NCBI GenBank assembly: GCA_963627915.1
Contig: CAVGCY010000065.1
Coordinates: 1-51,154, forward strand
Length of the DNA stretch: 51,154 nt
Direction: 5' to 3'
Source: CALACW01 sp963627915
GTDB lineage: Bacteria; Bacillota; Clostridia; Oscillospirales; Acutalibacteraceae
Numbering within the stretch: the stretch's first letter is position 1; every line of letters starts with the position of its first letter. This document shows, piece by piece, positions 25,764 to 33,039 of the stretch. Under the pieces are notes generated by a model that saw only the letters and a list, made by a program, of their open reading frames with translations, did not search any database and was not told the DNA's origin. Made by a program: the position numbers and the translations under genes.

Positions 25764-26510
25764 TTATTCCGTCTTGCCGTCGGAGTTGCTTTTATCTTCT
25801 TTCTTTGCCTCGTCGGAAGAGTTATCGGTTTCTCCGTTTAATTCGGCATTTTTTTTCTTCTTGCTGACGGCTACGGTAATAACTGCGGCTGCCGCGATTA
25901 CCGCGACGGCAACGATAACGAAAATAACGGTATTGTCTGATTTCTCCGAATCGTCTTTTGCCGCTTTTGTCGTTTTTGCCGCCTTGTTTGCGGTTGTATT
26001 TTTAACGGGAGCCATATCCGTGTTGCCTACAGGCTCGATATCGTCCTTTGTCGAGTTGTTGACCTCTATTCCGTCCGTGTAGAGATAGAAGGAGTTTGCT
26101 TTATATTCGCCCTTTACGTCAAACTGAAATTCGCACAGCAGAAGATCGCCGTTTTCGTCGCAGTCCGAGGGTTCAACGCTGTTTGCTGCAATGAACGCGC
26201 ATGCGCATTCGTATGTATTGTCAACTGTTTTTCCGCCCTCGGCGGTAAGTCCGTTTGCAAGAGATTCAAAACTGTCCTCTTTGTAAGAACACATTTCGTC
26301 ATCGAATACAAGGTCGACGATGCCCGATGTTATTCCGACCGCGTTTTTAACGGTAACCCTGACTGTAATGACTTTTGATTCTTCATCGTATGATTCGTCC
26401 AGAGTAAGCTCCGGGTTGCCCGTGCTTACGGCGTAAACGCCTGTAAATGTCAGTGAGCACATGCCTGCAATCGTGAGTACGGCAAGAAGTACGGAAATAA
26501 GTTTTTTCAT
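25764..26510 (-). CDS. Membrane-anchored cohesin-like surface protein
   Basis: 248 residues. I start at 26510 (MKKLISVLLAVLTIAG) because GGAG lies about 10 bases upstream. After the signal peptide, residues 30-160 form a beta-sandwich pattern: ELTLDESYDEESKVITVRVTVKNAVGITSGIVDLVFDD... then LLLCEFQFDVKG and NSFYLYTDGIEVNN. This resembles cohesin domains (short strands, VTVKNAxGI turn, late FxV strand). A Thr/Ala/Lys linker, one membrane helix (TVIFVIVAVAVIAAAAVITVAV) and a charged cytoplasmic tail follow. If it is a cohesin, it could hold dockerin proteins at the cell surface. The cohesin call rests on pattern only; a related beta-sandwich is possible. Confidence 0.55.
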   Translation of the reverse strand: MKKLISVLLAVLTIAGMCSLTFTGVYAVSTGNPELTLDESYDEESKVITVRVTVKNAVGITSGIVDLVFDDEMCSYKEDSFESLANGLTAEGGKTVDNTYECACAFIAANSVEPSDCDENGDLLLCEFQFDVKGEYKANSFYLYTDGIEVNNSTKDDIEPVGNTDMAPVKNTTANKAAKTTKAAKDDSEKSDNTVIFVIVAVAVIAAAAVITVAVSKKKKNAELNGETDNSSDEAKKEDKSNSDGKTE

Positions 26511-26556
26511 AAAATCCAGCTCCTTAATTTTAATAATAATATACAAAATAATTCAA

Positions 26557-26584
26557 TTTATAGGATACACTATAACCTGTTCAA
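26557..26584 (-). promoter_or_regulatory. Possible promoter of the surface-protein genes
   Basis: Minus strand TTGAAC (26579-26584), a 16-bp spacer and TATAAA (26557-26562), about 47 bp before the start at 26510. Weaker than the other promoters listed. Confidence 0.4.
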
Positions 26585-26621
26585 AGTCAAGTTATAATTC
26601 TGTACAAATTTATGCAAATTT

Positions 26622-26690
26622 TAAAAAAATACAGACCGACCGCAAAATCGACAATAAAGAATCTCATTTTGTCGTTTTGCGGCCGGTTTC
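26622..26690 (-). terminator. Terminator of the small lipoprotein gene
   Basis: A stem of about 20 bp with one bulge joins 26634-26654 (GACCGACCGCAAAATCGACAA) and the segment ending at 26690; the core pairing is CCGCAAAA with TTTTGCGG plus CGACAA with TTGTCG. Minus-strand reading continues into TATTTTTTT. The arm abuts the lipoprotein stop codon at 26692. Confidence 0.8.
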
Positions 26691-26691
26691 T

Positions 26692-26967
26692 TTAATCCGG
26701 ATTTTTATCGTTGTTTTCCATATTCCGTTTTATATCCTCGTCGAGCTTTTCTGCTCCCTCGGCGGCTTTTTCCGCTCCTTTTTCAAGCGCCGAGTCCATG
26801 CTTGTGGATTCGGGTCTTGCTTCGGACGAATTGAACATCTCGGTTTTTTTTGTTGTAGTGACGAGTCCTTCGATGTCGTCCTTTACCTTATCACTGTCCT
26901 TTGAACAGGAGGTAAATATGCTTACCGCGCAAATGACAGCGGCAATAATCGGTATCAGTTTTTTCAC
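26692..26967 (-). CDS. Small lipoprotein
   Basis: 91 residues, starting at GTG 26967 (read VKKLIPIIAAVICAVSIFTSC) with AAAGGA upstream. The lipobox FTSC puts the mature N-terminal Cys near residue 20. The mature part is short, Lys/Asp/Glu-rich and helical (DSALEKGAEKAAEGAEKLDEDIKRNME), and the tail is disordered. No family recognised. It has its own terminator and forms a separate unit from the cohesin-like gene downstream. Confidence 0.7.
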   Translation of the reverse strand: MKKLIPIIAAVICAVSIFTSCSKDSDKVKDDIEGLVTTTKKTEMFNSSEARPESTSMDSALEKGAEKAAEGAEKLDEDIKRNMENNDKNPD

Positions 26968-27610
26968 AGAATGTCGTTCCTTTCTATATAAATTCTGAAC
27001 CGTTTTTATTGTTCCCGAAAGAAGACGGTTTATACCGTAGCAAAAGCTCGAATCCTTCGATTTAAGAAGGTTTAACAATAATATTGCAGATCCTGTAAAT
27101 TTGATTTTTGATAAGACTGCCTATAGGTTAACTTGGGATTATTTTATCGGTAATGAAATTTTCAGACAAAAAGATAAATCAAATAATAATGATATCGGTT
27201 GCTTTCTTCAGCGGAATTTTCAGTATATAAAGAATTGTCGTGTTCCCGCACGCGGGAAATGTTCATACTGTTTATGTTGAGATGAAGAATAAGCATAATA
27301 CAATGTTTCTTCAACGGCGATTTCGCCGTGAAGTATTCGCTGCGATTCATAACAGAAAAGCGTTGTTTTGCTCCGATTTAAAACTGCTTCGCACCCAAAA
27401 TACAGCGGATTGCGTCTATGTGGACGGTTCTTTCCCGCAGGAATACTGACGTATTTCAAGGAAAAAACAGTTCCCGGAGGCGTGAGACGGTGCGTTTTGG
27501 GCTTATGGAGTTCGGCTCTCTTTTGCTATACCATACCGTGCAAATCCGAACACCGTATTTTTCGTAAAACATACATTCGGGTTTGTGCTTACATTGAAGA
27601 ACGCTGATTT
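26968..27610. other. Gene-free junction between host genes and prophage
   Basis: No reading frame here has a convincing ribosome site or a recognisable product. There are small inverted repeats: TTCAACGGCGATTTCGCCGTGAA (about 27310) and TCCCGCACGCGGGA (about 27244). The word CTTTTGCTATA at about 27521 also occurs near 7140. A 9-bp hairpin GAAGAACGC/GCGTTCTTC (27596-27626) overlaps the end of the holin gene. The left prophage end probably lies in this stretch, but I could not find a matching attachment repeat. Confidence 0.5.
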
Positions 27611-27877
27611 TTAATCGGCGTTCTTCTTTTTCGGTACTTCGTAGGTCATTGCCTGTGCGGAGTCAGACACACCAGCGGTAGTAGGGTCAGTCACCACACC
27701 CAGAATGGTCAGGACTGTGAACAGTGCATTGACCACGGCAAGCAGTTTGTCACCCATTGCACCCATGTCAATGGTGTAACCAAAGACAGCCGCAATTACC
27801 TGTACCAACAGGAGAACGGCGGGAATGAGAGCCAGCCAAAAATTCTTGTTGCGAATACGAACTTTCCAGTTAATCAT
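27611..27877 (-). CDS. Phage holin (phi LC3 type)
   Basis: 88 residues. The N-terminal MINWKVRIRNKNFWLALIPAVLLLVQ is the signature of the phi LC3/LL-H holin family: charged start, first membrane helix (13-32), the turn GYTIDMGAMGDKL, a second helix (NALFTVLTILGVVTDPTT) and the DPTTxGxxDSxxAxxY tail. It forms lesions in the cell membrane that release or activate the endolysin encoded upstream at 28336. Ribosome site AGGAGG. The 109-bp hairpin repeat at 27908-28016 lies in its 5' region. Confidence 0.9.
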   Translation of the reverse strand: MINWKVRIRNKNFWLALIPAVLLLVQVIAAVFGYTIDMGAMGDKLLAVVNALFTVLTILGVVTDPTTAGVSDSAQAMTYEVPKKKNAD

Positions 27878-27907
27878 GATAATTTCCTCCTAAAATTTTG
27901 ATTGTTG

Positions 27908-28016
27908 AAGTAGTAAAAGTAGTTCAAATTCGATTTTTGCGTAAACTTTCTCTTAGTACGCGCGTATCTGGTGAAAGTTACACGCAAAATCTGATTTTCC
28001 ACTACTTTTACTACTT
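27908..28016. repeat. Hairpin element, copy A, with 16-bp terminal inverted repeats
   Basis: AAGTAGTAAAAGTAGT (27908-27923) and its exact reverse complement (28001-28016) bound a 109-bp segment. Inner parts also pair (TTGCGTAAACTTTC with GAAAGTTACACGCAA). Copy B with the same ends is at 50389-50508. It lies between the XhlA-like gene and the holin gene, just upstream of the holin ribosome site. Confidence 0.8.
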
Positions 28017-28047
28017 GAAATTAATTATTTTATGACTTTTTATGTAA

Positions 28048-28323
28048 TTATCGTAAAATCAGTGCCAAGCCAGCGCCGACAAGCCCGGTTGCAAAAGCTC
28101 CGACAATCGCACCAACGAGTTTATCCCAAAACTTTGCCGGTCTGTTTTTTACATTCTCTATATCTGCGCTGAGTTTATTAACATCATCACGGAGATATTT
28201 TATCTCTGTTGCTACATCTCGGATTGACTCTATTAATTTATTCATATCATCAAGCCGTTTGTGTGCAGATTTAACCGAGCTTGCAACACTTGCAAGTTCT
28301 TTGGCAAAGTCTATATCGTCCAC
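28048..28323 (-). CDS. XhlA-like coiled-coil membrane protein of the lysis module
   Basis: 91 residues. A long coiled coil (residues 5-62, heptads around KSAHKRLDDMNKLIESIRDVATEIKYLRDDVNKLSADIENV) ends in a membrane helix near the C-terminus (LVGAIVGAFATGLVGAGLALILR). This is the layout of hemolysin XhlA/BhlA-type phage proteins, which work with the holin in host lysis. It lies between endolysin and holin on the same strand, 12 bases after the endolysin gene. Confidence 0.7.
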   Translation of the reverse strand: MDDIDFAKELASVASSVKSAHKRLDDMNKLIESIRDVATEIKYLRDDVNKLSADIENVKNRPAKFWDKLVGAIVGAFATGLVGAGLALILR

Positions 28324-28335
28324 TGTAAGCCCCCC

Positions 28336-29088
28336 TTATTCAAGCTTCGCCGATTTGCGAAGAATAGTCCTTGCGTCGTCTGCCGTTACTTTTCCGTCAC
28401 CGTTAATATCGGCGGCGGATTTTTCTTTCTCGCTCAAATTTTCAAGCTTTGCGGAGGCTCTGAGAGCCGTTCTTGCGTCGTCCGCTGTGATTTTTCCATC
28501 GCCGTTTACATCGCCTTTCGTGACCGGCTCGACATAATCAACGCCGCAAACGGACATTGTGCTTACAACAATAGCTTTTGCAATATCGTCAATGTTATTG
28601 TCAAACGCCTTGTTGTCGGTTGCGGATGAAATGAAGCCGACCTCAAGCAAGCATGAATGCATGTTTGTTTGCTTATTTACGCCGAAGTCCGTAAAACGTC
28701 CGGCGGCACCCTTGTGCACTCCTCGATTCTGAACGCCCATAGCTTTAACAACATTATCAACAATAACGTTTGCTTTAGCTTGCGTGTATTCGTTGGCTTT
28801 TGAATAGATATATGCACTGACTCCCGAAGCACTCGCTGAAGCTGAATCCCTGTGCAGACTGATAAAATAATCTGCTCCCCAGTTATTCGCTTCGGTACAC
28901 CTGCCGTTGATATCAAGACCGCTTGCAGACAGTCTTGAAAATTTAACCTCGACAGACTGATTTGCAAAATACTCCTTGACTTTAAGCGCAAGTCTTAAAT
29001 TATCGTCGCACTCTCTGCGAGAGCCGTTAACCGCTCCCGAATCGCCCGAACCGTGACCTACACCAATATAAATTTTTGCTTTACTCAT
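28336..29088 (-). CDS. Phage endolysin: amidase (Amidase_3) fused to a type I dockerin
   Basis: 250 residues. Residues 4-180 are an N-acetylmuramoyl-L-alanine amidase of the zinc Amidase_3 type: H12 (GVGHGSGDSGAVNG), E26, H79 (FISLHRDS) and catalytic E149 (LLEVGFIS). Residues 191-250 are a complete type I dockerin with two calcium loops: GDVNGDGKITADDARTAL and ADINGDGKVTADDARTIL. The amidase cuts the peptide from muramic acid at lysis. A dockerin in place of the usual wall-binding domain is odd; it implies binding to a host cohesin. There is no signal peptide, so export depends on the holin. It is followed by xhlA-like and holin genes. Confidence 0.92.
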   Translation of the reverse strand: MSKAKIYIGVGHGSGDSGAVNGSRRECDDNLRLALKVKEYFANQSVEVKFSRLSASGLDINGRCTEANNWGADYFISLHRDSASASASGVSAYIYSKANEYTQAKANVIVDNVVKAMGVQNRGVHKGAAGRFTDFGVNKQTNMHSCLLEVGFISSATDNKAFDNNIDDIAKAIVVSTMSVCGVDYVEPVTKGDVNGDGKITADDARTALRASAKLENLSEKEKSAADINGDGKVTADDARTILRKSAKLE

Positions 29089-29114
29089 GATTTTCTTCCT
29101 CCTCTTTTTAATAA

Positions 29115-29267
29115 TTAACTTATTCCTTCCTTATCTTGTATCTTTAAATATTCGTCCTGTGAAATTTCAACATATGCGTCTCCAAAATCCGACAAAGGCT
29201 CATCACTGCTTTCGCACAATCCCAAAAATTCTCCATTTTCATTGGTCATTTTATAATAATATTTCAT
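29115..29267 (-). CDS. Small phage protein of 50 residues
   Basis: ATG at 29267 with GAGGTGAAA just upstream gives MKYYYKMTNENGEFLGLCES...KIQDKEGIS, ending TAA at 29115. The acidic, compact sequence has the look of small proteins encoded between tail-fibre and lysis genes in Firmicutes phages (the XkdX-like position). No function can be assigned. Its ribosome site overlaps the stop of the preceding gene (29271). Confidence 0.6.
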   Translation of the reverse strand: MKYYYKMTNENGEFLGLCESSDEPLSDFGDAYVEISQDEYLKIQDKEGIS

Positions 29268-29270
29268 TTT

Positions 29271-29804
29271 TCACCTCGAAAGAATTACTCGATAGTTAAC
29301 GGACTGAAAGGTATAGTTTGAATCATCGGGAGATCTTATATATACTTGGTTATTATCCGCATCATAAGTAAATAGTTTTTGGTTATCTCCGAGAACAATT
29401 TGATGAGAAAGCATATTTGACGATGAAGAACCGGAGGTATGCGCGAAGTAATAAGCCGAATTTTCAAGTTCGCCGGAGGAATATTTTCGGAAGCCGCCCT
29501 TCTTCCATATCATAAGATTTATTATTTGATATTTGGAGTTTGGCGTTCCATAGCAATGAACGCTTGCTTCTTTTGGTTCAAACGGACAATACAATTGTAT
29601 TACATGCCCTCCGCCTCCGGCAACAACAGCAGACCAGTTATTAAGTCTGCCGGTAATCTTTTCACCCGTGGCACTATATCCGTTTTCTCCGTCATAAATT
29701 TTATACTGGTCAAGAGTGCTGTCTGAAATATCAATCAGAACATTCTCTGTGCCGTCCTCCTTAGTTTTGTAGATAACCTTGTTAACATATTGATTTTCTG
29801 CCAT
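29271..29804 (-). CDS. Phage tail-tip or fibre-associated protein
   Basis: 177 residues, not recognised as a named family. It starts MAENQYVNKVIYKTKEDGTENVLIDISDSTLDQYKIYDGENGYSATGEKITG. The first 55 residues match the plan of the next gene upstream (29816: MAENQYINKVVYGDTVLIDLTADT), so the two share an N-terminal attachment module. The rest is a beta-rich domain with Gly-rich turns (VVAGGGGHVIQLYCPFEPKEASVHCYG) such as occurs in host-binding tail proteins. A role in adsorption is inference from position. Confidence 0.6.
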   Translation of the reverse strand: MAENQYVNKVIYKTKEDGTENVLIDISDSTLDQYKIYDGENGYSATGEKITGRLNNWSAVVAGGGGHVIQLYCPFEPKEASVHCYGTPNSKYQIINLMIWKKGGFRKYSSGELENSAYYFAHTSGSSSSNMLSHQIVLGDNQKLFTYDADNNQVYIRSPDDSNYTFQSVNYRVILSR

Positions 29805-29815
29805 ATCCCCATACC

Positions 29816-30406
29816 TTAACCTATAGTTACCGTTTTTCCGCCCGCTGAGTTGTCTGCCTCCGCATAGGGAATGGCATTAACCACAACCTGTGCAAGATAA
29901 TCAAAATCCGAATCAGGGGTTATCGTCTGTATGACGTTCGAGGGAGTAGCGGTTTTTGAGGGCTGAACTTTAACCTCGCTTGACGGTTCAAGCGTACCCT
30001 CAACGCCAAGTATTGTAATACCTTGTTTAATGTTGGAGGCAATGATTTTAGCCTTTTCACTGTCAAGAATTGAAACCTTGCCGCTGCCGTCATGATAACC
30101 CTGTGAAATAGCAATCTCATCATTGAGCGTTGAAATAGTGAGCGACACTGCGCCATTGTTGGGCATTGTACCCACAAGCTTTGTGCCCCTCGCATACGCT
30201 GTTTTTCCGTCAAGTATTTCTGCGACTTTAACGGTAGCGTCCTGTGAATTGACATCGAACTCGCATGTGCCTGTGATTGCCGCACCGGACGCGTCATGCG
30301 CCGTGTATGATGTCAATACCTTATCCGCAGTAACGGTGTCTGCCGTTAAATCAATAAGAACGGTATCACCGTACACTACTTTATTTATGTACTGATTTTC
30401 AGCCAT
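29816..30406 (-). CDS. Phage tail fibre-associated protein, paralogue of 29271
   Basis: 196 residues. The N-terminal module MAENQYINKVVYGDTVLIDLTADTVTADKVLTSYTAHDASGAAITGTC is shared with the 29271 product. The middle has a run of short repeats of the type GTxLVGTMPNNGAV and IKQGITILGVEGTLEP, seen in many Firmicutes phage tail proteins. The C-terminus (YLAQVVVNAIPYAE...GGKTVTIG) is also typical there. AGGAGG is the ribosome site. Probably part of the baseplate or fibre. Confidence 0.65.
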   Translation of the reverse strand: MAENQYINKVVYGDTVLIDLTADTVTADKVLTSYTAHDASGAAITGTCEFDVNSQDATVKVAEILDGKTAYARGTKLVGTMPNNGAVSLTISTLNDEIAISQGYHDGSGKVSILDSEKAKIIASNIKQGITILGVEGTLEPSSEVKVQPSKTATPSNVIQTITPDSDFDYLAQVVVNAIPYAEADNSAGGKTVTIG

Positions 30407-30407
30407 A

Positions 30408-30665
30408 TTAATTTCCTCCTATAATAAAAGTAACCCCGCCTTGGGGATTGTCCACTTCGTAGCTCGGAATCCCTTTTACCTTAAAATCTTTCGTCATCGT
30501 TTTTCCTTTGGTAGGAAAGTTCTGTTCGTTGATTTTCGGAATCGCCTCATAAGCTCCGTCATAGCCCTCGTCATTGGTTATCTCGGAAACATCAACGCTG
30601 ATTTCAGAATCGTTTTCAAGTCTGACATCAAGTGCAGATTCCTCAATAAGATTAACATTAATCAT
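30408..30665 (-). CDS. Small phage structural protein
   Basis: 85 residues from ATG 30665 (MINVNLIEESALDVRLENDSEISVDVSEI), chosen because GAGGTC lies 8 bases upstream; the longer frame starts inside the previous gene. It overlaps the end of gene 30658 by 8 bases and ends 2 bases before the start of gene 29816. The end (YEVDNPQGGVTFIIGG) is a pattern found in small tail proteins of such phages. Function unknown. Confidence 0.6.
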   Translation of the reverse strand: MINVNLIEESALDVRLENDSEISVDVSEITNDEGYDGAYEAIPKINEQNFPTKGKTMTKDFKVKGIPSYEVDNPQGGVTFIIGGN

Positions 30666-30981
30666 GATTTTCGACCTCACCGAACAGAGTAGACCGGATA
30701 TCAATCTTGATAATCTGCGTCGCGGGGATTTTTCCGTCCTTTGTGACTATTCTTGTATCCATGTATGCGGAGTAAGTGTTAAAAAGCCGTGTTTCTTCTT
30801 CCGTAAAGGGCATAAGAAATACGCTGCCGTCATGACCGACGGAATCGGGATACGATTTTTCAATAATCGCGGGTGCTGTTTCGGATTCCGACCCCTTGAA
30901 GATAAAATCAATATGGTCTATATCGGAAATATCAATACCCGGTATGTTGATTTTCAATGTCGGAGTTGTTCCGCGTTTCAT
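30658..30981 (-). CDS. Phage tail protein of about 107 residues
   Basis: MKRGTTPTLKINIPGIDISDIDHIDFIFKGS... is a short beta-sandwich-like protein. The opening KRGTTPTLxFxI and the late IPATQIIKIDIRSTLFGEV recur in small proteins beside the fibre genes of Firmicutes siphoviruses (resembling the N-terminal domain of BppU-type baseplate proteins). The gene lies 14 bases after the fibre gene 30996. The exact role is unknown. Confidence 0.6.
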   Translation of the reverse strand: MKRGTTPTLKINIPGIDISDIDHIDFIFKGSESETAPAIIEKSYPDSVGHDGSVFLMPFTEEETRLFNTYSAYMDTRIVTKDGKIPATQIIKIDIRSTLFGEVENHD

Positions 30982-30995
30982 ACTTTTACGCTCCT

Positions 30996-32606
30996 TTATT
31001 TAACAAGAATCTTAACGTGACTTTCGTCAAGTCTTTTGAGAACTCTGTAACCGCTGTCGGAGGCTGTACCTACACCGTTTACAGACGGCTTGCAGCAGCC
31101 GTTTACTGTGCAAGTGCCGTCATCGACAAGTGTTACTTGACCGAGCATGCCGACGGGTGACCATTCCTTACGAAATTCACGGGAAACATATTCGGAATCC
31201 GGGTCGTATTCGGGATTTAAAGCAAAGCGTTTTACCGTGTGCTTTGGGATAACTTCGCCCGTTTTCTCATCTGTTGATTCGGGAATTTCAACTTCTTCTG
31301 TGATAATATCGCCGTAAATATCCTTTAAATACTTGCCCCGCCAGTTCTCGCTCTGACCGTTTCCGATGAATGCACCCGAACCGGTTACGATTCCGAGAAT
31401 GTAATCTCTGTCGTTTGCAAGTTTAATCTTATCCCCGTCGAAGGTCACGAATTTACCGCGCCTGTCCTCATTGTCGGGATTTCCGTCAGCCCATTCAAAA
31501 TATTCGGCAAAGTCCGCGCCCTGCGCCGAGAATGCCTTAAGTCCATAACACTGACCGTCAGCAGATACCCTAAATGCATTGGAATCAGCCTCCGATGTTC
31601 CGTTTCCGATTATAAATAACGACTGAGAAGCAAGCTGACTTTCCGTATCAACATTGCCGTTTGCATTTTCGCATCCGAGACATTCTTTATTGAATTTACC
31701 GAAAACAAACTGAATTGCACGAGCCAAAGTATAATATCCGCCTGCGTATGAGTTCACGCCTTTCGCGACAGTATAAATTCCTTCACTGCGGGAACGGTCT
31801 CCCAATGCCAGCGTGTTGGTACCGCCGCAATGAGAGGACTTGCCTCTTGCAAGTGAAAACGGATTAGTTTGCCAATCTGAAATTATGGTATCAATAGCAG
31901 TGCTGTATGTATAATCGCTGTCGGCAGCGTTATAGCTTTCACCCTCAGCATGCGAGTTATCACCGAGCGCAGTCGTGCTTTTACCCTCTGCGTGTGAATT
32001 TTCACCGGAAGCGGTAGTACTGTTTCCTTCGGTATGACTTACATTTCCCTTGGCGCGTGAGCCGACACCCTCGGCATGGGAGCATATGCCGTAGGCATGA
32101 GTAAGCTGTCCTTCACTGGACGAACAGTCCCCGTCCGCAATTGTAAGACCTCCGTTTGCTTTAGAATACTCTCCGTTAGCCTGTGTGCAGTACCCGTCGG
32201 CAGAAGAGCACTTTCCGCTTGCTGTTGTTCCGCTGCCGTGAGCCGATGAATATTCTCCCGTTGCTAAATTTCCCTGCTTTACAAGTCCCGACTGCGTCTG
32301 TTCACGATAATCGTTAAATATCTCTGCACCCTCACCTGCCGTAACGCTTACACCGGTGTTCGTGGGGGTTACGGTCTTACCTGCAAGTTTTTTTCCGACA
32401 GCATTTAAAAGCTCTTTCATTATGTCGTTCATGCCTTTATTTATCTGATTAGCGTCTTTTGCCCCGAAAAATGATTTTTCTTTATTCGAGTATGCGGTAA
32501 CATCCTGAAAAGAAACGGTGTTATCTGGATTCGTAATTTCAACAAACTTTCGCAGTCCGTCAAATGTTGCGTCCGTATAATCGGTAGGTAAATCTGTCCA
32601 AGCCAT
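30996..32606 (-). CDS. Tail fibre with YadA-like head repeats and Peptidase_G2 domain
   Basis: 536 residues. An N-terminal attachment region (1-110) precedes about ten 14-residue repeats of the YadA/trimeric-adhesin head type (SSAHGSGTTASGKCSSADG, HAEGVGSRAKG, HAEGKSTTALG, up to about residue 300), which form a trimeric left-handed beta-roll. From about 330 to 430 lies a Peptidase_G2-like domain (FRVSADGQCYGLKAFSAQGADFAEYFEWADGNP...DYILGIVTGSGAFIGN), an intramolecular chaperone that cuts itself off after trimerisation in other phage appendages. A C-terminal stretch of about 100 residues follows. It is the best candidate for receptor binding. Confidence 0.8.
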   Translation of the reverse strand: MAWTDLPTDYTDATFDGLRKFVEITNPDNTVSFQDVTAYSNKEKSFFGAKDANQINKGMNDIMKELLNAVGKKLAGKTVTPTNTGVSVTAGEGAEIFNDYREQTQSGLVKQGNLATGEYSSAHGSGTTASGKCSSADGYCTQANGEYSKANGGLTIADGDCSSSEGQLTHAYGICSHAEGVGSRAKGNVSHTEGNSTTASGENSHAEGKSTTALGDNSHAEGESYNAADSDYTYSTAIDTIISDWQTNPFSLARGKSSHCGGTNTLALGDRSRSEGIYTVAKGVNSYAGGYYTLARAIQFVFGKFNKECLGCENANGNVDTESQLASQSLFIIGNGTSEADSNAFRVSADGQCYGLKAFSAQGADFAEYFEWADGNPDNEDRRGKFVTFDGDKIKLANDRDYILGIVTGSGAFIGNGQSENWRGKYLKDIYGDIITEEVEIPESTDEKTGEVIPKHTVKRFALNPEYDPDSEYVSREFRKEWSPVGMLGQVTLVDDGTCTVNGCCKPSVNGVGTASDSGYRVLKRLDESHVKILVK

Positions 32607-33035
32607 TTAAAACATCTCCTTAATTCCAAAATTAAATTTTAAAGTCCGTCTGCTTCTTTCAGATTGATTTGTAAGACGGTTATAAAGGTCTAAACATGCA
32701 CTTTCCAAACGATTTAATTCATCAAAAGTCATTGTTTTTCCGTTATCAACATAAATTCGGGCAGTACCGTAGTCTCTTTTAAATGTTTTTTCATTTATTA
32801 CAGACAATGTTTCTTCCATTTTATTGATTTCATCCGCATAGAAATAATCCGAAAAAGTTTTATCGGATTCCATGGGGCTGATTTCAAAATCGTTATACAA
32901 CGAAAATGCAAGGTTTTGCAAATATGCAAGATTATTTTTTATTCGGTTAAAATCAACAGCATTGAACCTATCGCCTGTATACACTCCGTTGACAGTTTCA
33001 CAGTGCCAATTCGTTTTCGGTTCACTCCACGCCAT
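32607..33035 (-). CDS. Phage tail protein, function unknown
   Basis: 142 residues: MAWSEPKTNWHCETVNGVYTGDRFNAVDFNRIKNNLAYLQNLAFSLY... with helical centre (INKMEETLSVINEKTF, MTFDELNRLESACLDLYNRL). The MAWSEPKTNW opening and the DFNRIxNNLxYL pattern are common in small proteins between baseplate and fibre genes. It begins MAW like the fibre gene it abuts (stop 32607, next start 32606). No enzyme motif. Confidence 0.6.
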   Translation of the reverse strand: MAWSEPKTNWHCETVNGVYTGDRFNAVDFNRIKNNLAYLQNLAFSLYNDFEISPMESDKTFSDYFYADEINKMEETLSVINEKTFKRDYGTARIYVDNGKTMTFDELNRLESACLDLYNRLTNQSERSRRTLKFNFGIKEMF

Positions 33036-33039
33036 TAAA

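Noticed and set aside
27162..27607. Small reading frames between lipoprotein and holin genes
   Set aside because: No ribosome sites, no recognisable products, overlapping frames on both strands.
27596..27626. Terminator for the holin gene
   Set aside because: The T run follows on the plus strand only and comes from Lys codons of the holin; on the minus strand no U run follows.
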